From Bdellovibrionales bacterium (GTDB lineage: Bacteria > Bdellovibrionota > Bdellovibrionia > Bdellovibrionales > JAMPXM01): DNA of 60,781 bases. Made by a program: the position numbers and the translations under genes. Positions 1 to 8,188 of the stretch are shown here, piece by piece (position 1 is the first letter of the stretch; every line of letters starts with the position of its first letter). Under the pieces are notes generated by a model that saw only the letters and a program-made list of their open reading frames with translations, was not told the origin of the DNA and searched no databases. The DNA lies in the NCBI GenBank assembly GCA_005808505.1, contig SYLX01000091.1, positions 1 to 60,781 of the forward strand, given 5' to 3'.

Positions 1-457
1 GCTGCTGCTGTCCCCCAGAAAGTTGATTCGGCAGATGATCGAGATGCTCCCCTAGTCCGAACTTTTCAGCGAGGCGCTCAGCTTTAGCTATCGCTTCCTG
101 AGATGCGCGAGAGCCAGCTTCGATCGGGTAAAACGTCGGAAGAAGAATGTTATCCCGAACCGTTGCGCGCGGAAGAAGATGAAACTGCTGGAAGATAAAA
201 CCAATGCGACGGTTGCGAATGAACGCGAGCTGATCGTCGCTCAGTCTTGCGAGATCGGTTCCGTCGAAACTCACGCGGCCGGATTGCGGCTTGAGAAGAA
301 AACCTAGAATGTAGAAGAGCGTGGACTTCCCGGAGCCCGACGGACCTTGAATCGCCATGAAGTCGCCGCGTTTGATCTCAAGATCGACGCCTTTTAGGAC
401 TTCTGTTGTCCTGGCTCCGAAGCGATAAGAATAGCGGAGCTCACGGACCGAAAACAC
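1..457 (-). CDS. ABC exporter ATP-binding subunit (MacB/LolD type), partial
   Basis: ATPase subunit of an ABC exporter, cut by the left window edge. Reading inward from a GTG at 457 the protein starts MFSVRELRYSYRFG and shows a Walker A GPSGSGKST, a Q-loop IFQQFHLLP and, just before the edge, the ABC signature LSGGQQQ; Walker B and the H-loop lie outside. Short spacing and the lineup with a TolC-like channel and HlyD-like adaptor upstream on the same strand indicate a MacAB-TolC-type or lipoprotein-handling tripartite exporter. The GTG start lies one codon after the stop of the adaptor gene and in the same frame. Substrate cannot be told from sequence. The permease is presumably beyond the edge. 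Confidence 0.9.
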   Translation of the reverse strand, partial: MFSVRELRYSYRFGARTTEVLKGVDLEIKRGDFMAIQGPSGSGKSTLFYILGFLLKPQSGRVSFDGTDLARLSDDQLAFIRNRRIGFIFQQFHLLPRATVRDNILLPTFYPIEAGSRASQEAIAKAERLAEKFGLGEHLDHLPNQLSGGQQQ

Positions 458-460
458 GAA

Positions 461-1339
461 TCACATCTCCTGCGCTTGTGTTTCGGTCGTGAAATCGTTC
501 GGACGAACGAGTTCGCCCTCACTCACGCCGCTCAGAACTTCGAACGCTTCTTCATTCTGGAGACCGACTTTGATTTCTTTCTTGTCGCCTTTTTCGGTCG
601 TCACGAAGTACTGATCTTCTACTTTTTCAACGTACTCGTGAGGGAGAGTCAGGACATTGTCGCGACGATTCGCGATTACGTCGACGATAACGGACATGCC
701 GGGTTTTAGTTGTTCGTCGGCGTCCGCGATCGAAAGCGTAACTGGAAATTCAACTTTTGAGCTTTCCCACTCTCTTTGACCTTTGCTCGCGAGCGCAAGG
801 GAGCTGATTTTTCCCTTGTAGGTTCGCGAGAGAATTGCCGAAGCACGAATGATCGCATCTTGGCCGATTTTGAGTTTTGAGATTTCAATTTCTGGAGACA
901 GCGCTTCAATGTAAAGCGTTTCCAAATCATCGATGCGAACGAGCGCCGTTGAACCGGTCGCCCCACTCGCTTCAACATACTCACCGACGCTTTTCAGAAC
1001 TTGCACGACCGTACCGGCAAAAGGAGCGCGCAGTGGGAAAACCTCTTCGCTCGCATCCTTTAGCGTTTGGGAGATGGTCACAACCGGATCGCCTTCTTTG
1101 ACCTTCTCCCCGACCTTTACGTAGATCTTGCGAACGTAACCGTTGTAAGGCGCGCTGAAGACCGTTTTGCGATTTGGCATCACGGATCCCGCAATAGTCA
1201 CGCGTTGGGTGAGGGTCTTGCGTTCGACGACGCCGAGACTCAATCCGGTCGCATTGCTTCCCCGTGAAAAAGCCCAGCCCACGTAGGCCACGATCAAGAC
1301 GACAATGATCCAAACCCACTTATTCCGCATCAAAGCCAT
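461..1339 (-). CDS. HlyD/MacA-family periplasmic adaptor of ABC exporter
   Basis: Membrane-fusion protein bridging the inner-membrane transporter and an outer-membrane channel. The N-terminus MALMRNKWVWIIVVLIVAY is a single membrane anchor, followed by a biotinyl-lipoyl-like half (residues about 50-110, with APYNGYVRKIYVKVGEKV) and beta-barrel and membrane-proximal domains; there is little helical hairpin between the lipoyl halves, so the adaptor is short (292 residues). I chose ATG 1339 because GGAAGGAAAG lies about 8 bases upstream; a longer in-frame opening to 1423 lacks that support. The gene overlaps the 3' end of the TolC-like gene by 20 bases, and the ATPase gene follows after 3 bases, so the three are one operon. 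Function is by family; substrate unknown. Confidence 0.88.
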   Translation of the reverse strand: MALMRNKWVWIIVVLIVAYVGWAFSRGSNATGLSLGVVERKTLTQRVTIAGSVMPNRKTVFSAPYNGYVRKIYVKVGEKVKEGDPVVTISQTLKDASEEVFPLRAPFAGTVVQVLKSVGEYVEASGATGSTALVRIDDLETLYIEALSPEIEISKLKIGQDAIIRASAILSRTYKGKISSLALASKGQREWESSKVEFPVTLSIADADEQLKPGMSVIVDVIANRRDNVLTLPHEYVEKVEDQYFVTTEKGDKKEIKVGLQNEEAFEVLSGVSEGELVRPNDFTTETQAQEM

Positions 1340-2660
1340 CGCTGATCTTTCCTTCCAGATATCGGTATTGAGCCAGGCTTCGGAGTGTTTCGAAGTACGA
1401 GGTGAAAAAACGCGTGCGCGCATCGAGGAAGCTGTTTCGCGCCTCGGTCAAATCAAGGTAAGACACTTTGCCTTCGCGATACTGCCGCTCAAGGCTTTCG
1501 AAAGTTTCTTCCTCGAGCGAGAGAAGCTCTTGATCTGTCTGGTAGCTCTTTGAAGCTCGATCGAGATCCGCCATGAGCTGCGCGATCTGCGTCTGCGTTT
1601 CGAGAAGCGCTTCACGTGAGGTATTCGACTCGATCGAACGCGCAAGGCGTGCGATTTCAACATCACGCCGGCTTTGTCCCCAATCAAGAAGGCTGTACTC
1701 GATTTTGATGAGAGCGTCCCAGCCGATACGGCCGGTTTCGTTGAACGGCTGACCTGAGTTGACGTAATTCGAATTGAGGTAAGAAACATTCGAAGTCAAA
1801 AAAAGTCGCGGCCAGTAGTTGCGATTCGCGAGGTCAATATTCTTCTCGCTCACACGCTCCTGAAATCGAGCGATTCGAACTTCATATGTCTGCTCTACAT
1901 CGGGAGCAGCCGTTGGAACTTTTATGCGCTCGCGATTCGCCGAAATGGGATCAAATGATATCTTCGTCGTGCGCGAGTCTACGCCCATGAGCCTTCGCAA
2001 GCGCTCCATTGAAACTTCGATCGTTTTTTCGGCCGAGAGTTTATCGAGTTCGGCTCTGAGAACATCCGATCGAAAACGCAGGAACTCGCTGCGAGTTTTG
2101 AAGCCTTGCGTGTACTGATTACGAACGGTGCGGAATTGTTTTTCCAAAATGCCTAGCTGCTGCTCTCGCACGGAGAGAAGAGCCACCGCTAATGAGTAAT
2201 CATAGAATTCTCGGTGTACTTCGAGAATCAAATTATCGCGCGCGCGTTTTCGCGACTCCTTTGCCGCCTCTAAGTTGATCTTTGCAATCTCGGCGTTCGT
2301 GATCGTCACGCCATTGTCGTAAAAGTTTTCCGTGAGGCCAAGAGACAATGAGCTTGTCCAAGGCTCCGTAGGATTACTGAAATTGTAATTGAAATAGGGA
2401 TCGCGAGGGGAGTCGTCGCCCTGCACTCCGTGGGTTGCGCTTAAATTCAGTTGCGGTAGAAACTTGGCGTTCGCGTTCTTTCTCTCAAGTTCTCGTGTCG
2501 TCTCGGTTTTGCGGGCCGAATCGAGAACCGGCGACTGCTGAAGGGCCATCTGAACGGCTTCGCGCAGACCTAGCTTGGTCGCAGGAGCTTCAGGAGCCGC
2601 GTGGAGTTGTGAAGTGCTGATTGTCGCGAAAACCGCCAGCAGAGCGCGTCGCAGATTCAT
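1320..2660 (-). CDS. TolC-family outer-membrane efflux channel
   Basis: Outer-membrane factor of the exporter. The 446-residue product has a signal peptide (MNLRRALLAVFATISTSQLHA) and the two long repeated coiled-coil/beta arrangements of the OEP family, for example LGLREAVQMALQQSPVLDSA at the mature N-terminus and the EARNSFLDARTRFF helix near the C-terminus. Length is normal for TolC-like proteins (about 420-490). It is the first gene of the operon with the adaptor and ATPase. The 94-base gap upstream to sthA has no clear terminator, and I see no strong promoter that I would defend. Confidence 0.9.
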   Translation of the reverse strand: MNLRRALLAVFATISTSQLHAAPEAPATKLGLREAVQMALQQSPVLDSARKTETTRELERKNANAKFLPQLNLSATHGVQGDDSPRDPYFNYNFSNPTEPWTSSLSLGLTENFYDNGVTITNAEIAKINLEAAKESRKRARDNLILEVHREFYDYSLAVALLSVREQQLGILEKQFRTVRNQYTQGFKTRSEFLRFRSDVLRAELDKLSAEKTIEVSMERLRRLMGVDSRTTKISFDPISANRERIKVPTAAPDVEQTYEVRIARFQERVSEKNIDLANRNYWPRLFLTSNVSYLNSNYVNSGQPFNETGRIGWDALIKIEYSLLDWGQSRRDVEIARLARSIESNTSREALLETQTQIAQLMADLDRASKSYQTDQELLSLEEETFESLERQYREGKVSYLDLTEARNSFLDARTRFFTSYFETLRSLAQYRYLEGKISDGFDAE

Positions 2661-2754
2661 AGCGCGCGACTATAATGACAAGGCTGCACGGGGGTCAAAT
2701 TAGCTCTTTTTAATCGCCCCCGCGTTAACGACTCGGGAGATTTTACTCACCCGA

Positions 2755-4188
2755 TCAAGATCGAAGTGCCTTCAGCTGGTTTATAGCGTTGTAGGCCGCA
2801 ACTTTGTAGGCTTCGGCCAGAGTTGGATAGTTGAAAACGTTGTCTACGAAAAACTCAACGTTGGCTCCAAACGCCATGGCCACCTGACCGATGTGGACAA
2901 GCTCGGTCGCGCTCGTTCCGATGACGTGGATCCCAACGACCCGGTGGGTTTTGGCATGGACGATCAGCTTTAGGAAGCCGTGCTCGTCTTGGATCATCTT
3001 TCCGCGCGCTAGCTCATTGTATTGGGCTTTTCCCACCACGTATTTGATCTTTCGGCTGGCGAGTTGAGACTCCTGAAAGCCAACCGACGAGATTTCCGGA
3101 ATCGTATAGATCCCGTAAGGAAAGGTGTCGGGAAACTCGGCCACTTGACCTGTAAACGCGTGGAGTGCGGCTAAACGCCCCTGCTCGGCTGACGAAGCTG
3201 CAAGCGCCGGAGCACCGATAATGTCGCCAACTGCGTAGATATGTGAGATCGACGTTTGGTAGTTGCGATTAACGGCAATGGTTCCGCGCTCTTCGGCGGA
3301 AAGTCCAACGGCCGCAAGATTCAGGGCCTCGAAGTTGCCCGTTCGACCCAAGCAGTAAAGAACCGCATCGAAGTGTTCGGTAGCCGACTTCTCGGGATCC
3401 GTAAGGTCCACCGCTGCCATGGGGCGACCTTGCGAGCCCACCACACGACGAACATTGCTGAACTTTGTCGAAAGGCGCACGGAGATCTGACTTTTTTCAA
3501 ACTGCTTCAGGAGAGCTGTCACTATCTCTTGATCGATCGAAGGCAGGAGTGCGGCTCGCCCTTCGACAAGCGTCACGTTGACGCCCATTCGCGCGAAGAT
3601 ACTCGCGTACTCACAGCCGATGACTCCGGCACCGAGTACGAGGAGCGAACGAGGTTGAGTATCGAGACCAAGAATCGAATCGCTATCGAAAAGAATTTCA
3701 TCATCGAAGTCGAGTTCCGGGGGCCTTCGGGGGCGAGTGCCCGTAGCGATGAGGATAATGTCCCCGCGAACTTGGAAACTGCCTGCGGCGTTTTCAACTT
3801 TCACGTGGTTCTTATCGACGAAGGAGCCGAGGCCATTTACGAATTCGACTTTGTTCCGACCTAGCTGCTCTTCGATGACCGAGCATTCTTCCTCGATCAC
3901 GCGGTGTGTTCGCGCCATCACGGGCCGCAAGAGGGATCCGCCATCCGGTACACAAACGAGAGCAGCTTCTCGCAAAGCTTTACTTGGAATTGTTCCCGTA
4001 TGGAGACAAGCCCCGCCCATCCGTTGTTTCTCGATGACGAGCACGCGCTTTCCGAGCTTCGCGGCTTGGATTGCGGCGCGGTGACCGCCAGGGCCTGAGC
4101 CGAGAACGACGAGTTCGTAGTGAGAAGCATGCGGAGCACGATCAAAGCGCTCGGAGGTGGTCGCGTCGCGAGTCGAATCTTGATTCAT
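2755..4188 (-). CDS. sthA: Soluble pyridine nucleotide transhydrogenase (SthA)
   Basis: FAD flavoprotein that transfers hydride between NADPH and NAD+ in the cytoplasm. It has the FAD-binding GSGPGGHRAAIQAAKLG near residue 31, the NAD(P)-binding GAGVIGCEYASIFARMG, the second FAD motif YAVGDIIG, and a C-terminal dimerisation domain. The segment GGACLHTGTIPSKALREA is the family diagnostic: disulphide reductases have CxxxxC here, and SthA keeps the first Cys but lacks the second, as seen in CLHTGT. Length 477 fits (about 465). The N-terminal 25 residues before the FAD domain are extra and polar. Dihydrolipoamide dehydrogenase is the alternative and is disfavoured by the missing second Cys. Confidence 0.9.
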   Translation of the reverse strand: MNQDSTRDATTSERFDRAPHASHYELVVLGSGPGGHRAAIQAAKLGKRVLVIEKQRMGGACLHTGTIPSKALREAALVCVPDGGSLLRPVMARTHRVIEEECSVIEEQLGRNKVEFVNGLGSFVDKNHVKVENAAGSFQVRGDIILIATGTRPRRPPELDFDDEILFDSDSILGLDTQPRSLLVLGAGVIGCEYASIFARMGVNVTLVEGRAALLPSIDQEIVTALLKQFEKSQISVRLSTKFSNVRRVVGSQGRPMAAVDLTDPEKSATEHFDAVLYCLGRTGNFEALNLAAVGLSAEERGTIAVNRNYQTSISHIYAVGDIIGAPALAASSAEQGRLAALHAFTGQVAEFPDTFPYGIYTIPEISSVGFQESQLASRKIKYVVGKAQYNELARGKMIQDEHGFLKLIVHAKTHRVVGIHVIGTSATELVHIGQVAMAFGANVEFFVDNVFNYPTLAEAYKVAAYNAINQLKALRS

Positions 4189-4237
4189 TACCGATCATTC
4201 TACAATAAGCGTGCGCAGTTGGCACGCGCTAGTGTGG

Positions 4238-5398
4238 TTAAGCGATCTCGGTTTTGTTCGGAGTCCTGTAACTGCGAGTGACGAGCGGGAGAAGGTTGAA
4301 AAACAAACCAGCGACGACAGGACCGATGAACACACCGTAAAAACCGATCGCATCCAAGGCTCCGAAAGCAGCGACGAACCCGACCAACGGATGGAGGCTC
4401 GCTCCACCCTTCAGGACGTAGGGACGCACGATGTTATCAGACAAGCCCACGATTACGATGTTCGTCACAAAGATGACGGCCGCGAAGTAATCGCCAGCGA
4501 TGAGAGCTGAGATCGCGAGAAAGATCGTGACCGGCGCTGTTCCCAGAACCGGTAGAAAAGACAAAACGAACGCGATCAACGAAATGAGGAGGGCGCCCTC
4601 CGTTCGCGTGATTAAACAAGAAAGAAGAATCAAGAGCGACTGCACGGCACCGGCCGCGATCGAAGCAACAACGACCGAATAACAAAGCTGCGAGACACTC
4701 TCGAAGATTCTTTGCGTTTGGTGGGGACCAAAGAATGAGTTCTCCTTCAGAAACCGCACGGCTTTTCGACCGTCGATGAGAAGAAAGAAAATGGTTATTA
4801 GGACGACCATCGTGGAGAAAACCGCGCCGGGCAAAGTTGCGATCGTCCCCTGTAGAATCTGAACAACGAATGCGCCGAGACTTGCGAGGCCTCGACCCGC
4901 GAATTGTCGAAGTTGCGATTCGTTGAGCGACGTAACATCAGAGAGCTGATCGATCAAAGGCCGAAGGTTGAACATCTCGATCATAGCCGAGGGCGAGAGC
5001 TTCATCGCGTTCAGCCCCTGCTCTTGAAGATGCTGAATTTTTACGAGCGCCTGTTCAGCACCGAGAAACATGACCGAACCGAGAGGCAGAAGAAAGCTAA
5101 TGGCAAATGCCGTCGTTACGGCCGCGGCCTTCCACAAGTTACTTACACGCCAGCGAGCTAGCTTGTTCATGAGCGGATAGAGCACGATCGCGAAGATGGA
5201 GCCCATGACCAAAGGAACCAAGAAGGTCAGGTTCATCCAAAGGACCAAAGCTGCGAGAATCAGAAGGAGTGAGCCACGATATTGATGGAACCGGCCGATT
5301 TCGGGAGGCGCTTGCCGAATCGGCAGAGTGGCACGCGACGCTGGGGAAGTGATTCGGGTGCGCGGGCGCAACGGCTTTTGATCGTTTTCATTTGGCAT
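4238..5398 (-). CDS. AI-2E family transporter (PerM/YdiK type permease)
   Basis: Polytopic inner-membrane protein of 386 residues with about eight hydrophobic segments: a hairpin near residues 38-95, a soluble helical region near 115-195, and a C-terminal bundle ending about residue 375. The segments FLPVLGTAPVTIF and DNIVRPYVLKGG match the conserved C-terminal signature of the family (DN..RP.......LHPL). Family members have been linked to autoinducer-2 export, sodium/proton exchange or general efflux, so the name is a family label and not a proven substrate. The gene stands alone, 49 bases upstream of sthA on the same strand. Confidence 0.88.
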   Translation of the reverse strand: MPNENDQKPLRPRTRITSPASRATLPIRQAPPEIGRFHQYRGSLLLILAALVLWMNLTFLVPLVMGSIFAIVLYPLMNKLARWRVSNLWKAAAVTTAFAISFLLPLGSVMFLGAEQALVKIQHLQEQGLNAMKLSPSAMIEMFNLRPLIDQLSDVTSLNESQLRQFAGRGLASLGAFVVQILQGTIATLPGAVFSTMVVLITIFFLLIDGRKAVRFLKENSFFGPHQTQRIFESVSQLCYSVVVASIAAGAVQSLLILLSCLITRTEGALLISLIAFVLSFLPVLGTAPVTIFLAISALIAGDYFAAVIFVTNIVIVGLSDNIVRPYVLKGGASLHPLVGFVAAFGALDAIGFYGVFIGPVVAGLFFNLLPLVTRSYRTPNKTEIA

Positions 5399-5476
5399 GG
5401 TTCATCGGTAGCACGACGAATGCGCCGGGTCTATTTTGAAGAAGTAAGATTCAACAGACCGACCTAGAGGAGGCCC

Positions 5477-5513
5477 AAAAAAAACGGGACGCCGGTTTTG
5501 ACGCCGGCGCCCC
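5477..5513 (-). terminator. Rho-independent terminator after the small charged-protein pair
   Basis: On the minus strand a GC-rich stem (CCGGCG paired with CGCCGG, extended by CCC/GGG around one bulged base, loop of about 8) is followed directly by eight Ts. It lies about 55 bases past the stop of the basic protein gene at 5570. Confidence 0.85.
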
Positions 5514-5569
5514 GAAGCGGTTGAGGGACGGAGCACTAAATCAGGATTACGCTGGCGAGCACTGGGATA

Positions 5570-5839
5570 TCAGTGCATCGAAGCGCGATTTGCACGAGTC
5601 GTGCGCTTCGCAGCGCCGGCTTTTGCGGTTCCAGCCGCGTTCACGCTGCGGCCAGTGCGAGCTGTAGTAGCTTTACGGCCAGCAGCTGCTTTCTTCGGGC
5701 TTGCCGAAGCAATGGCTTTCGCTGCACGTTTCGCTACGCCAGTAGCGGCTGCGCGAACTTTGCGAGCCGTCGATGTGACGGCTGATTTTGCGGAGCGCGT
5801 GGACGTGCGCGATGTCTTCGAAGTCGATGCTGTTCTCAA
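5570..5839 (-). CDS. Small Ala/Lys/Arg-rich basic protein (histone H1-like)
   Basis: An 89-residue, very basic and Ala-rich protein with no hydrophobic core; Lys, Arg, Ala, Ser and Thr make up nearly all of it, in runs such as KRAAKAIASASPKKAAAGRK. This composition resembles the C-terminal tails of histone H1-like or HU-like DNA-binding proteins, so nucleic-acid binding is a fair inference but no fold is visible. The start is TTG at 5839 with AGGAGAG about 5 bases upstream, and it overlaps the stop of the upstream gene as TTGA, which indicates coupled translation. A strong terminator follows. No paralogue is in the window. Confidence 0.7.
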   Translation of the reverse strand: MRTASTSKTSRTSTRSAKSAVTSTARKVRAAATGVAKRAAKAIASASPKKAAAGRKATTARTGRSVNAAGTAKAGAAKRTTRANRASMH

Positions 5840-6051
5840 GGCTCTCTCCTGGTTGGGTTAACGTTCTCTTGGTGATCCCGTTGGTTGTAGCCTTTGTGGC
5901 CCGGGACGTGGTCTCGATCAGGGTTCGCACGATCTTCGTGCATTTGCCGGTGTCCTTGGCCTTCGCTATTCGCCTTCGCTGACTCGCTCATTTGCTCGCC
6001 GGTCTGCTCATTGGTTTTCTGGATCTGATTGTTTTCGTTTTCATTAGCCAT
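5836..6051 (-). CDS. Small hydrophilic, probably disordered protein
   Basis: A 71-residue protein built almost only of Asn, Gln, Glu, Asp, Arg, Lys, His and Gly, with no Cys, Trp or Phe and no hydrophobic stretch, so it is probably intrinsically disordered, in the manner of hydrophilin or desiccation-type proteins. The ribosome-binding site GAGGAGGT stands about 7 bases before ATG 6051 and is one of the strongest in the window, suggesting high expression. Its stop overlaps the TTG start of the basic protein, so the two are made together. I do not recognise a named family. A stress-response role is inference only. Confidence 0.65.
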   Translation of the reverse strand: MANENENNQIQKTNEQTGEQMSESAKANSEGQGHRQMHEDRANPDRDHVPGHKGYNQRDHQENVNPTRREP

Positions 6052-6063
6052 ATGAGTGACCTC

Positions 6064-6083
6064 CTCGTGAGTTCTCGTGAGTT
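6064..6083. repeat. 10-base tandem duplication in the leader of the small-protein operon
   Basis: CTCGTGAGTT occurs twice head to tail, just upstream of and partly touching the ribosome-binding site of the gene at 6051 (minus strand). It would shift or duplicate leader sequence without touching the coding region. Confidence 0.75.
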
Positions 6084-6290
6084 ACCGTCTTTGGAAAATT
6101 GCGCAAGTCCTCTGCGCGGAAGTGAGAATACGCACGTGCTTGTGAACGGCTCATGATGAACTCGTCAGGAGAATGTGGAGGTTTTTCCAAACCACCGAAT
6201 CTCGAACGAACAAACATGATTCGTTTGACAGCGATTTGGTATTGTACGGCCAGGTTGAAGGAACTTTCTATTCGGTCTTACGGAGGACCA

Positions 6291-7097
6291 ATGAACAATA
6301 AGACATTCTCAATACGAACGCTGACTGCCCTCGCGGCGGTAGCCTTCGTAGTCGGCGCTTGCCAAACTTCGCCCACGGGGCGCAAGCAGCTTGTCCTCTT
6401 GCCCGAAGGGCAGATGGATACGATGGGCGCGCAAGCGTTCTCGGAGATGAAATCAAAACAACAGGTTGAAAGAGATCCGGCAACGAACGCTTACGTAAAA
6501 TGCGTTGCGGATGCGATCACGCGCGCAATGGGTGAAAACCGTCAGTGGGAAGTCGTCGTCTTCAAAGAGGATAGCGCCAACGCGTTTGCGCTCCCCGGTG
6601 GAAAGATCGGTGTTCATACAGGATTGTTGAAGGTCGCACAAACACCGGACCAGCTTGCAGCCGTTATCGGCCACGAAGTTGGACACGTGATTGCGCAACA
6701 CGGGAATGAGCGAGTTTCCCAATCTCTTGCGACTCAAGGTGGCTTGGTTGCGGCATCGGTTGCGTTGAAAGATCGCACAGGCAAATCCTACGACCTCGTG
6801 ATGGCGGGCCTCGGCCTCGGCGCACAGTTCGGTGTACTTCTCCCCTTTTCGCGCACTCAAGAATCGGAAGCGGATATCATCGGTCTCGACCTGATGGCAA
6901 AAGCGGGATACGACCCTCATCAGTCTGTTGAGCTCTGGAAAAACATGGCCAAAGCCGCAGGCGGAGCGGCTCCTCCGGAATTTCTTTCGACGCACCCTGC
7001 GCCCGAAAGCCGAATCGCGAATCTAGAAAGCCATATGGGCGAAGCGGAATCGAAGCGACGCACGGCTAGTGCGGCTAGCTCTTGTCGTCGCGGATAA
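6291..7097 (+). CDS. M48-family zinc metalloprotease, lipoprotein (LoiP/YcaL/BepA-like)
   Basis: Exported zinc endopeptidase, probably anchored to the outer membrane. The N-terminus has a lipoprotein signal with lipobox VGAC near residue 23, and the catalytic zinc motif HEVGH lies in VIGHEVGHVIAQHGNE, followed by the third ligand region QESEADIIGLDLMAKAGYDP, where the Glu of ESEAD is expected to bind zinc. The 268-residue length fits single-domain M48 lipoproteins that degrade misfolded outer-membrane proteins and lacks the TPR tail of BepA. ATG 6291 is preceded by GGAGG; an upstream in-frame opening at 6153 is not supported. The C-terminal coding end carries a short tandem repeat. Confidence 0.9.
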   Translation: MNNKTFSIRTLTALAAVAFVVGACQTSPTGRKQLVLLPEGQMDTMGAQAFSEMKSKQQVERDPATNAYVKCVADAITRAMGENRQWEVVVFKEDSANAFALPGGKIGVHTGLLKVAQTPDQLAAVIGHEVGHVIAQHGNERVSQSLATQGGLVAASVALKDRTGKSYDLVMAGLGLGAQFGVLLPFSRTQESEADIIGLDLMAKAGYDPHQSVELWKNMAKAAGGAAPPEFLSTHPAPESRIANLESHMGEAESKRRTASAASSCRRG

Positions 7098-7123
7098 TCG
7101 TCGCGGATAATCGTCGCGGTTGA
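7085..7123. repeat. Three 13-base tandem copies across the M48 stop codon
   Basis: TCGTCGCGGATAA is repeated at 7085-7097 and 7098-7110, with a diverged third copy at 7111-7123. The first copy supplies the last codons and the TAA stop of the protease gene. Confidence 0.85.
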
Positions 7124-7143
7124 TTTCAACTCTTGAAAAGAAA

Positions 7144-7176
7144 AAGGCTCGTCGGTCACAACCGCGAGCCTTTTTT
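7144..7176. terminator. Bidirectional Rho-independent terminator between convergent genes
   Basis: AAGGCTCG pairs with CGAGCCTT around an inner CGGT/ACCG stem and a CACA loop, followed by six Ts on the plus strand and preceded by an A-rich run that gives a T tract for minus-strand transcripts. It sits between the M48 gene (+) and the small membrane protein gene (-). Confidence 0.9.
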
Positions 7177-7198
7177 ATGAGACTTTGCATGCTGCAGG

Positions 7199-7459
7199 TT
7201 AGTGCAACAGGCTTCGCTCCATATTAGCTTCGAGCTTAACAAGTTTGTTGTAAACTCCGATCAGCAAAAGACTCGGAGCCCATAGCCCGAAGAAATTTCC
7301 AAGCGCGCGGCGCTTAAAGAAGATCTCCGTCACGAAAGAAATTCCCATACTTCCAACCGCGAGTGCCAACCAATTGATGCTCGGGATTTTTGCGGTCTGC
7401 TGCTCGACTTGGCGAGTGATGTTGCCTTCGCGGATCTCTTCGCGTGCGTTGACGTCCAT
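7199..7459 (-). CDS. Small membrane protein, two predicted helices
   Basis: An 86-residue protein with a polar N-terminus (about 25 residues, Glu/Arg-rich), then a membrane helix NWLALAVGSMGISFVTEIFF, a short RRALGN loop and a second helix FFGLWAPSLLLIGVYNKLV, ending in a short polar tail. A very strong ribosome-binding site (GAGGAGGA, 5-6 bases from ATG 7459) argues that it is real and well expressed. I do not recognise a named function. It ends just before the shared terminator and stands apart from the HAD gene by about 100 bases. Confidence 0.75.
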   Translation of the reverse strand: MDVNAREEIREGNITRQVEQQTAKIPSINWLALAVGSMGISFVTEIFFKRRALGNFFGLWAPSLLLIGVYNKLVKLEANMERSLLH

Positions 7460-7561
7460 GATGTCCTCCTCTGCTTCTCCGCTCGAATGCGGGCTGTTGT
7501 TGCAAGAAGAGTGTTAATCACCGAAGCACGCGAATACATGCTTGATCTGTGATCTGATCTT

Positions 7562-8188
7562 TTACTTTTGGAGGAGCACGTCCATCTCTGAGAGCTTTTG
7601 CCGCAAAGCTTCGGGGCTCCTAAACAAGATTGTTTGAAAGCCGAGCTTCGAGGCCCCATCGATATTTTTTTGAACATCGTCGATGAAGACTGAAGTCTCC
7701 GGCTTCACTCCGTGACGCTCGCTAAGAAGTTTATAGAAACGAGGATCCGGCTTGATTAACTTCTCTTCTCCCGAGACGAGGATTTTCTCAAACCAGGAAA
7801 GAAACGGAAAACGCTTGAAGGCGATCGGAAAAGTTTCAGCCGACCAATTTGAGAGAGCGAGCAATCGCACGCGTTTTTGTTCTTTCAAGTCCTTCAGGAT
7901 CTCGACGGTTCCGTGAATCTCACTTGCGATCATCTCTTCCCAGCGATCGAAGTAAGCGCGGATCCAAGCTTCGTGTTTGGGATGACTCTTCACCCTTTCG
8001 GCTACCGCTTCTGCAAAAGGGCGACCGGCATCTTGCTTCTCGTTCCACGCCGAATCGCAAACTTCCGCTAAGAATGCTTCCATCGCTTTTTCATCTTGAG
8101 TGATTTTGCGGTAGAGATAGCGAGGATTCCAATCGACGAGAACTCCGCCGAGATCGAAGACAACCGTATCGATGCGCTCCATATTCAA
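7562..8188 (-). CDS. HAD-superfamily hydrolase, subfamily IA (YihX-like phosphatase)
   Basis: Cytoplasmic phosphatase-fold enzyme of 208 residues. Motif I is FDLGGVLVDWNP near residue 11 (the first Asp is the nucleophile), motif II is LALSNWS near residue 114, motif III includes the Lys of LIKPDPRFY, and motif IV is FIDDVQKNIDGA. The DxGGVxxxxNP form is typical of HAD-IA variant 3 phosphatases such as YihX (alpha-D-glucose-1-phosphatase), but the substrate is not settled by sequence. The gene overlaps the upstream FMN reductase gene by 4 bases, so both are translated from one message. Confidence 0.88.
   Translation of the reverse strand: MNMERIDTVVFDLGGVLVDWNPRYLYRKITQDEKAMEAFLAEVCDSAWNEKQDAGRPFAEAVAERVKSHPKHEAWIRAYFDRWEEMIASEIHGTVEILKDLKEQKRVRLLALSNWSAETFPIAFKRFPFLSWFEKILVSGEEKLIKPDPRFYKLLSERHGVKPETSVFIDDVQKNIDGASKLGFQTILFRSPEALRQKLSEMDVLLQK

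Noticed and set aside
6226-6250. TTGACA as a -35 box for the M48 gene
   Set aside because: No acceptable -10 lies 16-18 bases downstream, so I do not call a promoter.
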